64,000 nucleotides of DNA from Shewanella sp. OMA3-2 (GTDB lineage Bacteria > Pseudomonadota > Gammaproteobacteria > Enterobacterales > Shewanellaceae). This document shows, piece after piece, positions 1 through 9,220 of the stretch. The notes under the pieces were generated by a model. The model was not told where the DNA came from. It saw only the letters and a list, made by a program, of their open reading frames with translations, and made no database searches. The stretch covers positions 260,001 through 324,000 of the forward strand of contig NZ_CP090974.1 in the NCBI RefSeq assembly GCF_021513195.1, written 5' to 3'. The position numbers were made by a program, and so were the translations under genes. Position 1 is the stretch's first letter; every line of letters begins with the position of its first letter.

Positions 1-347
<347 letters not shown>

Positions 348-551
348 AAGTTTTTTTGAATCTTACGATTCGGCTCAATGAATTCTGATTGCTTTATCAA
401 CCGAAGTTAACAAAGTCTTTTTGTACATATTGCTATGAACATTCATCGTTGCATTGAGTTTAAATTTTTTGATTGCCAACATTCCGAAGAACAGAAGACA
501 ATTTCGAATAACTCAATACCTGTGAATGTCCACACAGATTTCTTGTTTAAG

Positions 552-563
552 TTGTTAAAGAGC
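552..563 (-). promoter_or_regulatory. boxA antitermination element of the rrn leader
   Basis: The minus strand reads GCTCTTTAACAA, the classic rRNA boxA bound by NusB-S10 (NusE). That complex lets RNA polymerase pass Rho-dependent terminators in the rRNA operon. The same motif occurs in the second operon leader and in its 16S-23S spacer. Confidence 0.9.
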
Positions 564-622
564 GTTGATGTTAATTTTTCAAACATCGCCGTTAGACGCT
601 AGGTCGTTGGCTTGGGCTGCGT

Positions 623-650
623 ATTCTACAGACCCTGCTGTCAGCGTCAA
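623..650 (-). promoter_or_regulatory. rrn promoter, proximal (P2-like)
   Basis: The minus strand has TTGACG, a 16-bp spacer and TAGAAT followed by ACGC. This is a good sigma-70 promoter with the short spacer typical of rRNA promoters. It is conserved at 52865-52892 in the second operon. Confidence 0.8.
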
Positions 651-768
651 GTGTTTTTTCAAACTTTCTTGTCGCACTTGATTTGATGATGAAACCGAAG
701 TTTTTATCCTTTCAAATCAACCTAACTCGCCGCGTTGCTTTCGCGCTGTGCCGTGTCAGTGGATGCGC

Positions 769-796
769 ATTATAGGGAGATTCTAAAACCACGCAA
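769..796 (-). promoter_or_regulatory. rrn promoter, distal (P1-like)
   Basis: The minus strand has TTGCGT, a 16-bp spacer and a perfect TATAAT followed by a GCGC discriminator. A GC-rich discriminator and 16-bp spacer are hallmarks of stringently controlled rRNA promoters. The A/T-rich stretch just upstream (about 800-825) could act as an UP element. Confidence 0.85.
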
Positions 797-818
797 CCCC
801 TTTTTTAATCTTTTTACA

Positions 819-845
819 TAAAAAAAGATCGCTTGGCGATCTTTT
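819..845 (-). terminator. Intrinsic terminator after the ccmFGH operon
   Basis: A hairpin with arms AAAAGATCGC and GCGATCTTTT and a 3-nt loop is followed on the minus strand by a T-run. It sits between the decayed redoxin gene and the rRNA promoter, so it would stop ccm transcription before the rrn operon. It overlaps the A/T-rich region upstream of the rrn promoter. Confidence 0.8.
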
Positions 846-867
846 AATCTAATACGATCTAAATCGC

Positions 868-1483
868 TTATTTAGACATCAGAAAGGATGCTAATTGAGC
901 ACCTTTATCTGTTTCAGTATAAAATTGCTTTAAGAAGGTAATGGCATTCTCATCATCCCAATCAACATAACTTAGTACATAAGCCACCAGCTCACTCTGT
1001 GGATTAAGAATAAATGTCGCTGGTATGGTTTCTAATGGAAGCACTTCACGCTGATTTTACTTGGGATCAAAATAAGACTCGAATTTAGCTAATCCAATAG
1101 ATTCAGAAAGAGTTGTACTGTCTCTTTGCCATCGGCATCAATTGATATAGGCAACTGCATATATTGGGTTTGCTCTATTCTGTTGGCAAGCCTATCTAAT
1201 GCAGGAAGCTCTCTTACACAAGGTGGACACCATGTTGCCCGCATATTGACAACTACGACTTTGCCTTTGAATACTTCAAAGTCTATTTCGTTACCATTGA
1301 GCTTACTGAAGTTAACTTGAGCGATAGGAATAGACTGCGGCAGGATAATAATTTTATCTAAACCTGTTTGTGAAACGGGCTTTTGATTAGGTTGCATTCC
1401 TGGGTAGGCTACACCGCTTTCTATTACCAGCAGGCTAACGCTAATAATAGAAACGGCGAGTACCAGTTTTTTAGCTATATCAT
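868..1483 (-). pseudogene. Decayed TlpA/ResA-like thiol-disulfide redoxin
   Basis: This is a remnant of a periplasmic thioredoxin-like protein at the end of the ccmF-ccmG-ccmH operon. The ATG at 1481-1483 overlaps the ccmH stop (TAATG), as an intact coupled gene would, but that frame stops after two codons. The next frame carries a hydrophobic anchor, then MQPNQ through a WCPPC active site at about 1230. That frame ends at 1089. A third stretch continues as ESIGLAKFESYFDPK, hits an in-frame TAA at 1057-1059, and runs on in the same frame through PATFILNPQSELVAYVL to a TAA at 868-870. Two frameshifts and one nonsense codon make it a probable pseudogene. The family resemblance is clear. That its loss is tolerated because CcmG is intact is my inference. 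Confidence 0.85.
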
Positions 1484-1956
1484 TATTTATTACGTTTTAG
1501 TAATTCATCAAGCTGCTGTTTATCTTCAGCTGACATCTCTACGTGGGCATATTTTACATTTCTTTGCCGGCGAATAAGTATCGCACCAACAATGAAGCCT
1601 ATAAATAGCAGCGCAAAAGGACCAATCCAAAGTACATATGTTTTTGGATCGAGTCTTGGATTATAGAGGACAAAATCACCATAACGACTTGTCATGAACT
1701 CTACAATTTGTTCGTCGGACTTACCATCATCAACCATCTTATAAACTTCTAAGCGCAAATCTTGCGCAACGGGCGAATTAGAATCGACTAAGTTTTGGTT
1801 TTGGCATTGCGGACAACGCAATTCATGCGCGAGTGACATTGCACGCTTTTGGTTGCTAGGTGTTTTAAATTCATAGGTATCTACAGGTGTTGCTTGAACC
1901 ATGACACTAAACAGTAAGCAGATAACAAGCGTGATTGATAGGTTAACTAATTTCAT
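1483..1956 (-). CDS. ccmH: Cytochrome c maturation protein CcmH
   Basis: CcmH is a membrane-anchored periplasmic thiol oxidoreductase that helps reduce the CXXCH cysteines of apocytochrome c for haem ligation with CcmF. The 157-residue product has an N-terminal signal segment (about 4-22), the family motif RCPQCQ (Cys48 and Cys51) and one membrane helix near 107-128. It has only the N-terminal redox domain; the TPR part found fused in E. coli CcmH is the separate ccmI gene at 4911. Its start codon overlaps the ccmG stop, and its stop overlaps the start of the decayed redoxin gene, so the genes are translationally coupled. Confidence 0.95.
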   Translation of the reverse strand: MKLVNLSITLVICLLFSVMVQATPVDTYEFKTPSNQKRAMSLAHELRCPQCQNQNLVDSNSPVAQDLRLEVYKMVDDGKSDEQIVEFMTSRYGDFVLYNPRLDPKTYVLWIGPFALLFIGFIVGAILIRRQRNVKYAHVEMSAEDKQQLDELLKRNK

Positions 1957-2504
1957 TACGCCGCTCCATCCGCTTCAGCTTGTAGCTGCTGGACCATTGG
2001 GAATAAGGTGTCTTTCCAAATATTTTGATCAATTGGGCCTGCATAACGAAATCGTATAATACCATTATGATCAATAATAAATGTTTCTGGCGCACCATAT
2101 ACCCCGAGATCCAAACCTAAGCGACCATCTTTATCATAAAAGTTGATCGTATATGGGTCGCCTTCACGTTGTAGCTCTTTTATCGCTAATGCCCGCTCAT
2201 CACGATAATTAATACCATAAATAGGCAAAATATTACGACGAGACAGCATAGTTAAAAAAGGATGCTCGTATTTACATGCAGGACACCAAGTGGCCCACAC
2301 GTTCAATAGTGAAACTTGACCCTTTAAATCAGCCTCAGTTAACATTTCGCCTGCAGTTTCAAGTCTCTCAAGTTGGAAAGCCGGTACTGGCTTTCCTTCT
2401 AATGCTGAATCCAACTTTTGCGGATTAAGAAATAAACCTTGATATAAGAATACTCCCATCACCAAAAATAAGGCTAGTGGTATAAACAGCACCAACTTTT
2501 TCAT
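1956..2504 (-). CDS. ccmG: Thiol:disulfide interchange protein CcmG/DsbE
   Basis: CcmG is a membrane-tethered thioredoxin-fold reductant that passes electrons from DsbD to apocytochrome c or CcmH in the periplasm. The start at 2504 (MKKLVLF) was chosen because GGAG lies seven bases upstream and the protein then opens with a signal anchor (about 3-25); an upstream in-frame ATG at 2531 lacks this. The active site is WCPAC (Cys74 and Cys77) in WATWCPAC, and a cis-Pro-type segment YGAPETFII follows. The 182-residue length is normal for the family. Its start lies 14 bp beyond the end of ccmF. Confidence 0.95.
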   Translation of the reverse strand: MKKLVLFIPLALFLVMGVFLYQGLFLNPQKLDSALEGKPVPAFQLERLETAGEMLTEADLKGQVSLLNVWATWCPACKYEHPFLTMLSRRNILPIYGINYRDERALAIKELQREGDPYTINFYDKDGRLGLDLGVYGAPETFIIDHNGIIRFRYAGPIDQNIWKDTLFPMVQQLQAEADGAA

Positions 2505-2517
2505 AAGTTCTCCATTG

Positions 2518-4494
2518 TTAAGCTGTAGCAAGTTTATCTTTTGTTTTTTCTTCTGTAACTGTAGCCGTACTTTTTACACGGTAACGCTTATCAGATGCGG
2601 CAAGGAAACCACCCACCATCATAAAGATTGATCCGAACCATAACCAGCGCACAAAAGGTTTGTAGTTTAGACGCACAGCAAACTCAGTGGCACTTATTGG
2701 GTCGCCCATAGTCACATATAAGTCACGGAATAAACCCCAATCAATACCCGCTTCTGTCATGTCCATTGTGCGGACATTGTATTGACGACGATCCGGTTTT
2801 AATAAGGTAATGTACTTATCATCTTGATAGATTTCAATTTGACCTTGCTGTGCAGTGTAGTTTGGCCCAACGACATTCTTAGTTTCAAGATACTTGAATG
2901 TGTAACCCGCTAACTCTTGACTGATACCAGGCCCCATTCGAACACTTTTCTCTATTGAATAGTTCGACACCATAGTTGCACCAACAATTGACACCGCGAT
3001 ACCAAAATGAGCAAGGATCATCCCAAGCTGGCTACGTCCAATACGAGTTAAACTGATGCTACCATCGGTTCCTTTAACCATATTGTAGCCCGCGCGGAAT
3101 GTCGATAATGTCACCCATGTTGCTGCAGCAATACCTAGTGCAACCCATATATCGAACTCGCCGCCCATTAGAAAAGGCACAGCTAAACCGACGACTGCAG
3201 CACTAATTGCAGGTACAAGCAATTGACGCTTAATCTCGCCTTGTTTTGATTTTTTCCAGCGAATAATTGGACCAATACCCATAAAGCCAAATAATACCAA
3301 CACGATTGGAACAAATACCGCGTTAAAGTATGGCGGCCCAACAGAAATTTTACCCATACCCAGTGCGTCTATAAGCAATGGATATAAGGTTCCGAGTAAA
3401 ACGGTACCTGCGGCTACAGTTAATAGCACGTTACAAACCAACAACATGGTTTCTTTCGACTTCAGTTCAAATCGTGCAGGACTGCTCATTTCACTGGCGC
3501 GGAAAGCAAATAGAGTTAAAGATCCCCCAACAGCGATAGCAAGCAGTAGCAAAATAAACATACCGCGACTTGGATCCGCTGCAAATGAATGCACCGATGT
3601 AAGTACACCTGAACGTACAATAAAGGTACCCAGCAAACTTAATGAGAAAGCAAAGATTGACAGTAAAACAGTCCAGTTACGAAATGCGCCACGCTTCTCC
3701 GTTACAACTAAAGAGTGAACTAATGCAGTACCAATTAGCCAAGGCATAAATGAAGCATTTTCAACTGGATCCCAGAACCACCAGCCACCCCAGCCTAATT
3801 CATAGTATGCCCACCAAGAACCTAGTGAAATACCACCGGTTAAAAATACCCAAGCTGCTAGCGTCCAAGGACGAGACCAACGAGCCCAAGCTGAATCTAA
3901 ACTGCCACTCATTAGTGCCGCAATAGCAAAGGCAAAACTAACAGAGAAACCAACATAACCAAGATATAACATTGGCGGATGGAAGATTAACCCCACATCT
4001 TGCAACATTGGATTTAAGTCACGCCCTTCCATTGGTATTGGAAATAACCGTTCAAATGGACTGGAGGTTAGAACCATAAACAAGGTAAAGCCGACAATAA
4101 CCATGGCGAGTACTGATAATACCCTCGCAGTAAAGACTTCTTCCAAGCCTTTACTGAACATGGCTACTGCTGTCGCCCAAACTGATAATGAGAATACCCA
4201 GAACAATAATGAACCTTCATGACCGCCCCATACTGCAGCAATTTTAAAGAATATGGGTAATTGTGAATTTGAATGATGTGCAACGTAGGCGACAGAGAAG
4301 TCATCAACCGCGAAACTGTAGCCCAATATGACCACTGAAACCAAAATGAAGAAAAACATACCGTATGCAAGAGGCCAAGCATATCTTACTAAATATGCAT
4401 CTTTCTTGGCCGCACCGATTAATGGAACACTGGCTAATAGCATGGCAAATGCCAAACCTATTATCAGGGAAAAATGTCCAATTTCTGGAATCAT
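2518..4494 (-). CDS. ccmF: Cytochrome c haem lyase subunit CcmF
   Basis: CcmF is the large polytopic inner-membrane component that, with CcmH, attaches haem from holo-CcmE to apocytochrome c. At 658 residues it has many hydrophobic segments. The haem-handling tryptophan-rich motif WGGWWFWDPVEN lies at about 235-246, and candidate haem-ligand histidines sit in neighbouring periplasmic loops. AAGGAA lies about eight bases before the ATG. It is the first gene of the leftward ccmF-ccmG-ccmH operon, divergent from ccmI. Confidence 0.97.
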   Translation of the reverse strand: MIPEIGHFSLIIGLAFAMLLASVPLIGAAKKDAYLVRYAWPLAYGMFFFILVSVVILGYSFAVDDFSVAYVAHHSNSQLPIFFKIAAVWGGHEGSLLFWVFSLSVWATAVAMFSKGLEEVFTARVLSVLAMVIVGFTLFMVLTSSPFERLFPIPMEGRDLNPMLQDVGLIFHPPMLYLGYVGFSVSFAFAIAALMSGSLDSAWARWSRPWTLAAWVFLTGGISLGSWWAYYELGWGGWWFWDPVENASFMPWLIGTALVHSLVVTEKRGAFRNWTVLLSIFAFSLSLLGTFIVRSGVLTSVHSFAADPSRGMFILLLLAIAVGGSLTLFAFRASEMSSPARFELKSKETMLLVCNVLLTVAAGTVLLGTLYPLLIDALGMGKISVGPPYFNAVFVPIVLVLFGFMGIGPIIRWKKSKQGEIKRQLLVPAISAAVVGLAVPFLMGGEFDIWVALGIAAATWVTLSTFRAGYNMVKGTDGSISLTRIGRSQLGMILAHFGIAVSIVGATMVSNYSIEKSVRMGPGISQELAGYTFKYLETKNVVGPNYTAQQGQIEIYQDDKYITLLKPDRRQYNVRTMDMTEAGIDWGLFRDLYVTMGDPISATEFAVRLNYKPFVRWLWFGSIFMMVGGFLAASDKRYRVKSTATVTEEKTKDKLATA

Positions 4495-4910
4495 GGGTAT
4501 TCCTTAGTTAAATAAACATTGATTTGATATCAACAAATCACGTTAATGCAGGTAATGAGCATATGTCATTATACTCACATTAGCTTAAACGAATTTTAAA
4601 TCATTTTAGTGCTTGCAACAGCACATGTCTGCCATTTTCGTGCAAAACTGGGTTACTTGTCTCATTATCGGTATCCAGTTGGATCAAAACGTCGGTTCAC
4701 AATAGCAAAGCGATAGGACTAACAAAATAATCGAAAGTTTCTCATCATTTAATGCGATCAATATAAATTGTGAACCAGTACTCAACTCTCAAGATTGAGC
4801 TTTATATCTTCCTTATATTACTATTCAATTAATAATCTTTACGTATAATCGTGCAATCAAGCTCAGCGGAAACTCCGCTTTCCTATAAACTAAAAGTGAA
4901 TATTGAAACG
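4495..4910. promoter_or_regulatory. Divergent intergenic region ccmF/ccmI
   Basis: This 416-bp spacer holds no gene I can support. A minus-strand TATAAT at 4568-4573 could be the -10 for ccmF, with a weak -35. A plus-strand TATAAT at 4844-4849 could be the -10 for ccmI; transcription would then start near 4856. That would exclude the upstream in-frame GTG at 4851 as the ccmI start. No further structured element was recognised. Confidence 0.5.
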
Positions 4911-6182
4911 ATGACCACATTTTGGATTCTTATCGCGCTTGTCCTCATTATCGGTTTAATGATGATTTGGGTACCTCATTTTCGTCAGACAAAGCTACTT
5001 CAAGCTGAAGAGTCTGGCGTCCGTAAACAAACAAACCTTGAACTGTTTAATGAACGTTTAGGCATTCTTGAGAAAGAATTAAAAAACGAGTTACATGATC
5101 AGAATGAATTTGATGCATTAAAGCAGGAATTAGAAATTAGTTTACTGCAGGATATGAAGCATAAAGGTGATGACTCACTTACTGCAGCAAAGCCTAAAGG
5201 CGTTTTATGGCCTTCGATGATGACTATAGTAGTATTGGGGCTAACCGGTTATTTCTATCAACAGCTTGGTGCATATAATGAACTGGCAAATCCTCCACAA
5301 GCAAATAACCCGCATGAAGGCATGAGTAATGAACAAATCATGGCTCAGCGTGTGCAAATAATGGAAGCACAAGTTCAACAAGCACCTGAAAACAGCCAAG
5401 CCTGGTTTAGTCTAGGCCATGCTTATATATCTGCAAACCAATATGGTAAAGCTATTGCTGCATTCGATAAAGTCATGGAATTAGTCGGAACCCATGCAGA
5501 ATTACTTGGCCCTAAGGCTACGGCGATGTATTACCAGGCAGGTCAAAAGCTCACGCCTGAAATTCAAACTATTATTAAGCAGTCATTGGCTTTAGACGCA
5601 CAAGACCCATCGACATTATTACTGGTAGGAATGGACGCATTTTTTAATGCTCAATATCAAGATGCAATTAATGCATGGCAAGCTATTTTAGATAGTGACC
5701 GTAGTGATGTTGACCGAACGGCATTAATGAATGCTATTCAATCAGCTAAAATGAGCATGCAATCCGATATGGGAGCTATGCCAAATGATGATGCTCACAA
5801 TCCGATTAAAAATGCCACGACTACAACGGCCACAACAGTAGCGAAAACCGTTAGCGTTTTGGTTGAAGTTGCACCAGAACTGGCGTCTAAAGTAGGACCT
5901 AACGATCAAGTATTTATTTTTGCTCGCGCAACTCAAGGACCCAAAGTACCGTTAGCAGCAACTAAAATCAATGCGAGCGATTTACCATTCACCATTACCT
6001 TAGATGATAGTACTTCTATGGGCGGCGATATAAAACTAAGTGGTGCTAGCGAAGTGGAGATTATTGCAGTGCTGTCTAAACATGGCAGCGTAAAACCACA
6101 GGCGGGTGACATGAAAGGCAGTGTAGCTGCTGTTAAGGTCGGTGGTAAAACCACACTGGTACTGGATAAAATAGTTCAATAA
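4911..6182 (+). CDS. ccmI: Cytochrome c maturation factor CcmI (TPR chaperone)
   Basis: CcmI holds the C-terminal part of apocytochromes c and delivers them to CcmF/CcmH. The start at MTTFWILIALVLII was chosen because it opens directly with a membrane segment; a GTG 60 bases upstream would put 20 odd residues before it. A second helix lies near residues 94-115 (the segment ending GYFYQQLGAYNEL). TPR-like repeats follow, for example NSQAWFSLGHAYISANQYGKA split across two helices, and then a beta-rich C-terminal domain typical of the long form. It is transcribed away from ccmF and convergent with scyA. Confidence 0.93.
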   Translation: MTTFWILIALVLIIGLMMIWVPHFRQTKLLQAEESGVRKQTNLELFNERLGILEKELKNELHDQNEFDALKQELEISLLQDMKHKGDDSLTAAKPKGVLWPSMMTIVVLGLTGYFYQQLGAYNELANPPQANNPHEGMSNEQIMAQRVQIMEAQVQQAPENSQAWFSLGHAYISANQYGKAIAAFDKVMELVGTHAELLGPKATAMYYQAGQKLTPEIQTIIKQSLALDAQDPSTLLLVGMDAFFNAQYQDAINAWQAILDSDRSDVDRTALMNAIQSAKMSMQSDMGAMPNDDAHNPIKNATTTTATTVAKTVSVLVEVAPELASKVGPNDQVFIFARATQGPKVPLAATKINASDLPFTITLDDSTSMGGDIKLSGASEVEIIAVLSKHGSVKPQAGDMKGSVAAVKVGGKTTLVLDKIVQ

Positions 6183-6253
6183 CTTAACTTGTAAGAAGGA
6201 CTTATTATAGTTTTCCTTAATACAACATTTTATAACTCGCTATCATACACCCA

Positions 6254-6284
6254 TAAAAAAACCGGCTATTAGGCCGGTTTTTAT
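6254..6284. terminator. Bidirectional terminator between ccmI and scyA
   Basis: AAAACCGGC and GCCGGTTTT form a strong stem with A and T runs on both sides. It can end the rightward ccmI transcript and the leftward scyA transcript, which converge here. Confidence 0.88.
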
Positions 6285-6299
6285 ATTCTTAAAGAAGAA

Positions 6300-6593
6300 T
6301 TACTTAGACATGAACTCAATAGCGTTCTTGTAATCTTCATCAGAACAGTCGGTACACATACCGCCAGGTGGCATTGCGTTTAAACCTGACTTAACAGAGC
6401 CAACTAAAGCATCAACACCTTTAGCTAAACGAGGTTCCCAAGCGGCAACATCATGAGATTTAGGCGCACCCGCAACTCCCATGCTGTGACATACTTGACA
6501 TGCCTTGTTATATACAGCTTCACCTTCTTGAGCAAATACATTCGCAGACAAAGTTAATGCAGCTACTGCAGTCATTGCTAACAATTTTTTCAT
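6300..6593 (-). CDS. scyA: Small monohaem cytochrome c5 ScyA
   Basis: ScyA is a small soluble periplasmic c-type cytochrome that shuttles electrons between quinol-side donors and terminal oxidases or peroxidases. The 97-residue precursor starts at MKKLLAMTAVAAL with a cleavable signal peptide ending near NVFAQ. The haem site is CQVCH (32-36). The AMPPGG segment offers Met74 as the likely axial ligand, and Cys80/Cys83 form the disulfide pair typical of cytochrome c5. A longer upstream frame to 6704 has no sensible start. The gene sits within the ccm locus, an arrangement known from Shewanella. Confidence 0.94.
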   Translation of the reverse strand: MKKLLAMTAVAALTLSANVFAQEGEAVYNKACQVCHSMGVAGAPKSHDVAAWEPRLAKGVDALVGSVKSGLNAMPPGGMCTDCSDEDYKNAIEFMSK

Positions 6594-6918
6594 GTTCAAC
6601 GTTCCTAATTGCAAATAAATACAAAGCTTAACGCTGCCTGTTATTTTTAGAAGGCAGACTATTTTTAGCTCTACTAGGTTACTACAAACTGCAAAAAATC
6701 TCACCTTTTTGTGATAACAATCTCACCTTGACGTTCAAATAACCCAATATTAACCAGTTCAAGTAATATATTAGCAAATGTTGAAAAAAATCCCATTTTA
6801 TTAATTTTATTGGAACTACATCAAATTGCGAGCACTTAATCATACCTAAAGGTAACTGCATAATACTGTTTATGTTAATATCTTTTAGTGTTTCATAGTA
6901 GGCTAAATAGAGGGTTCA
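6594..6918. promoter_or_regulatory. Divergent scyA/ccmA control region
   Basis: This 325-bp A/T-rich spacer separates leftward scyA from rightward ccmA, so it must contain both promoters. The only recognisable operator is the CRP-like site listed separately. I see no gene. Confidence 0.5.
6710..6725. promoter_or_regulatory. Candidate CRP (cAMP receptor) site
   Basis: TGTGATAACAATCTCA matches the CRP consensus TGTGA-N6-TCACA at nine of ten conserved positions. It lies 117 bp upstream of the scyA start and about 195 bp upstream of ccmA, so it could activate either or both. Cytochrome genes in Shewanella are often CRP-controlled; assignment here is by motif only. Confidence 0.5.
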
Positions 6919-7569
6919 GTGACAAAAATAACACCATCCACTCCCTTGATCAGTGCAAACAAGCTGACATGTATTCGCGAAGAGCGTTTATTATTTGATG
7001 AGCTTAGCTTTGATATAATGGCTGGAGATATCGTTCAAATTGAAGGTCCCAATGGTTCCGGAAAAACAAGCTTACTGCGTATTTTAGCAGGTTTATCTCG
7101 CCCCTACTCTGGGGATGTATTGTATTTACAGCATAACATTATCCGTTCGCGAGATGAATTTAATGAAAACTTGCTTTATCTTGGCCACTTAGCAGGCGTT
7201 AAAAGTGAATTGACAACAGAAGAAAATCTTAATTTCAATTTAAGAATCAGTGGTTATGATGACCATAAAACGTCTGATATTTTAGCCAAAGTAAATTTAA
7301 GCGGGTTTGAAGAAGCATTAGCTGGCCACTTGTCTGCAGGCCAACAGCGCAGGACAGCGTTAGCAAGGTTATGGCATACCAATTGTAAAATATGGATATT
7401 GGATGAACCTTTTACCGCTATCGATAAAAAGGGTGTTGAAGAGCTTGAACAACTCTTTTTAGCGCATGCTAATAACGGTGGATGCGTAATTATTACAACT
7501 CATCAAGATATGAGTTTAATTAATGAAGCTAATCTTCGAAAAATCACTCTCGATTATCGTTTCATATAA
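6919..7569 (+). CDS. ccmA: Haem exporter ATP-binding protein CcmA
   Basis: CcmA is the ATPase of the CcmABCD complex that releases holo-CcmE for haem delivery. The 216-residue ABC protein has Walker [10 protein letters not shown] (43-51), the signature LSAGQQ (138-143), Walker B IWILDEP (158-164) and a switch histidine in ITTHQD. The start is GTG with GAGGG about six bases upstream. It leads the ccmABCDE operon; ccmB begins six bases after its stop. Confidence 0.96.
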   Translation: MTKITPSTPLISANKLTCIREERLLFDELSFDIMAGDIVQIEGPNGSGKTSLLRILAGLSRPYSGDVLYLQHNIIRSRDEFNENLLYLGHLAGVKSELTTEENLNFNLRISGYDDHKTSDILAKVNLSGFEEALAGHLSAGQQRRTALARLWHTNCKIWILDEPFTAIDKKGVEELEQLFLAHANNGGCVIITTHQDMSLINEANLRKITLDYRFI

Positions 7570-7575
7570 GGCTAA

Positions 7576-8265
7576 ATGATGAACAGAGGTATTAGCTACA
7601 CCAGTGCGTTTATAACCTTACTAAAACGTGATTTGAAAATTGCAATTAGACATCGCGGAGACATATTTAATCCGCTGTTGTTTTTCATTATGGTTGTAAC
7701 CCTCTTTCCGCTAGGGATTGGGCCAGAGCCCCAAGTATTAACGCGGGTGGCACCAGGAATAATATGGGTAGCCGCTCTTTTAGCCTCAATGCTATCACTA
7801 GAAAGGCTCTTTAAAGCCGATTACAGTGACGGTAGCTTAGAGCAAATGTTACTTAGCCCACAACCGCTAGCAATTATGGTATTGGCTAAAGTCTTAGCTC
7901 ATTGGATTTTAACCGGTGTACCACTGATTCTCGTATCACCATTATTGGCTGTATTACTGCATTTAGAAAGCAATAGCTACATGGCATTAATGGCCACGTT
8001 AGCGCTTGGAACACCAGTACTGTCATTATTAGGGGCTATTGGTGTGGCTCTTACCGTAGGACTAAGTAAAGGAGGGGTATTACTCACCTTATTAATATTG
8101 CCTCTATATATACCTGTGTTGATTTTTGCTACTAGTGCAATCGATGCTGCTGGAATGAATTTACCCTATGATGGTCAGCTAGCTATTATTGGCGCTATGC
8201 TGGTTGGTTCGTTAATCATGGCACCATTTGCTATTGGTGCCTCCTTACGTGTGAGTACAAATTAA
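7576..8265 (+). CDS. ccmB: Haem exporter membrane protein CcmB
   Basis: CcmB is the polytopic inner-membrane partner of CcmA. The 229-residue protein has six hydrophobic segments and family features near its N-terminus (LLKRDLKIAIRHRGD, then a first helix). Two adjacent ATG codons (7576 and 7579) are both possible starts, with AAGG just upstream. It sits one base before ccmC, so the genes are co-translated. Confidence 0.95.
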   Translation: MMNRGISYTSAFITLLKRDLKIAIRHRGDIFNPLLFFIMVVTLFPLGIGPEPQVLTRVAPGIIWVAALLASMLSLERLFKADYSDGSLEQMLLSPQPLAIMVLAKVLAHWILTGVPLILVSPLLAVLLHLESNSYMALMATLALGTPVLSLLGAIGVALTVGLSKGGVLLTLLILPLYIPVLIFATSAIDAAGMNLPYDGQLAIIGAMLVGSLIMAPFAIGASLRVSTN

Positions 8266-8266
8266 T

Positions 8267-9025
8267 ATGTGGAATAAGATGTGGAAATGGCTTAATTCAT
8301 ATGCAGATCCAGAGCGGTCTTACACTCTTGCTGGAAAAATGTTGCCTTGGTTTACATGTTTAGCAATTGTCATGATTGGCATTGGCACTACATGGGGCTT
8401 GTTATATGCTCCAATGGATTATCAGCAAGGTGATAGTTTCAGAATTATATATATACATGTTCCGGCCGCATCGATGTCAATGGCTGCCTACATGGGAATG
8501 GCGACAGCATCATTTATTGGCATAGTCTGGCAGATTAAAGCTGCCGATTGGGCTGCAGCGTCTATTGCCCCTATTGGTGCAGTCATTACCTTCATAGCAT
8601 TGTTTACTGGCGCTGCATGGGGGAAACCTATGTGGGGAACATGGTGGGTTTGGGATGCACGATTAACGTCAGAGCTAGTGTTATTGTTCCTTTACCTTGG
8701 TGTTATCGCACTTTACGCCTCTTTTGAAGATAAGGTCTTGGCTGGACGAGCCGCTGGCATACTGGCCATTGTTGGAGTAATCAATATTCCAATTATTAAG
8801 TATTCAGTTGAATGGTGGAGCAGCTTACACCAACCAGCAACCATCAAAATTACTGAAAAATCTACAATGACTGGAGACATGCTCTATCCGCTGCTTATCA
8901 ATATTGTCGGATTTGGCATGATGATTGGAGCATTAACCATAGTAAGATATAGAGCAGAAGTATTAGCACGTAACGGAATGCGTCCTTGGGTTCGTGATTT
9001 AGCTAACGCGGAGAGGGTAAAATAA
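8267..9025 (+). CDS. ccmC: Haem handling protein CcmC
   Basis: CcmC presents haem to CcmE at the periplasmic face of the inner membrane. The 252-residue protein has six membrane segments and the haem-handling motif WGTWWVWDARL (123-133). A conserved His64 in YIHVPAA precedes the motif, and a later His in SLHQPATI follows it; these are the expected haem-ligating histidines. Its TAA stop overlaps the ccmD start codon by one base. Confidence 0.97.
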   Translation: MWNKMWKWLNSYADPERSYTLAGKMLPWFTCLAIVMIGIGTTWGLLYAPMDYQQGDSFRIIYIHVPAASMSMAAYMGMATASFIGIVWQIKAADWAAASIAPIGAVITFIALFTGAAWGKPMWGTWWVWDARLTSELVLLFLYLGVIALYASFEDKVLAGRAAGILAIVGVINIPIIKYSVEWWSSLHQPATIKITEKSTMTGDMLYPLLINIVGFGMMIGALTIVRYRAEVLARNGMRPWVRDLANAERVK

Positions 9026-9198
9026 TGCAGTTCGATACAATCGCAGAATTTATAGATATGGGCGGCTATGCGTTTTTTGTATGGTTGGCTTACGGTGTAA
9101 CATTTGGCAGTTTAGCTATGTTGATTATCCATAGCCTTCGCCAAAAGAAAAAGTCCTTATTGAGATCTCTAAAAAGATTATCAGAGAAGAACGATTAA
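9025..9198 (+). CDS. ccmD: Haem exporter small subunit CcmD
   Basis: CcmD is a tiny one-helix membrane protein that stabilises CcmC-CcmE and is needed to release holo-CcmE. The 57-residue product begins MQFDTIAEFIDMGGYAFFV and has a single membrane segment followed by a strongly basic tail (RQKKK, then LKRLSEK). The GGYAFFVWLAYG stretch matches the family pattern YAxYVWxxYG. Its ATG overlaps the ccmC stop, and ccmE starts 22 bases after its stop. Confidence 0.93.
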   Translation: MQFDTIAEFIDMGGYAFFVWLAYGVTFGSLAMLIIHSLRQKKKSLLRSLKRLSEKND

Positions 9199-9220
9199 AA
9201 GAATCAAGAGGTAAGAAATC

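Larger units (their letters stand above)
348..768 (-). other. rRNA operon leader (first copy)
   Basis: This is the transcribed leader of the left rRNA operon, with no coding potential. It contains the boxA antitermination element, the 5' half of the 16S processing stem (about 508-540, matching 52752-52783 in the second copy) and an internal promoter. From 348 to about 720 it is nearly the same as the leader of the second operon. Beyond that the two diverge, the second copy carrying extra bases before its upstream promoter. Confidence 0.8.

Noticed and set aside
3446..3718. A 90-codon plus-strand frame within ccmF
   Set aside because: It is antisense to a well-conserved membrane protein gene and has no ribosome site.
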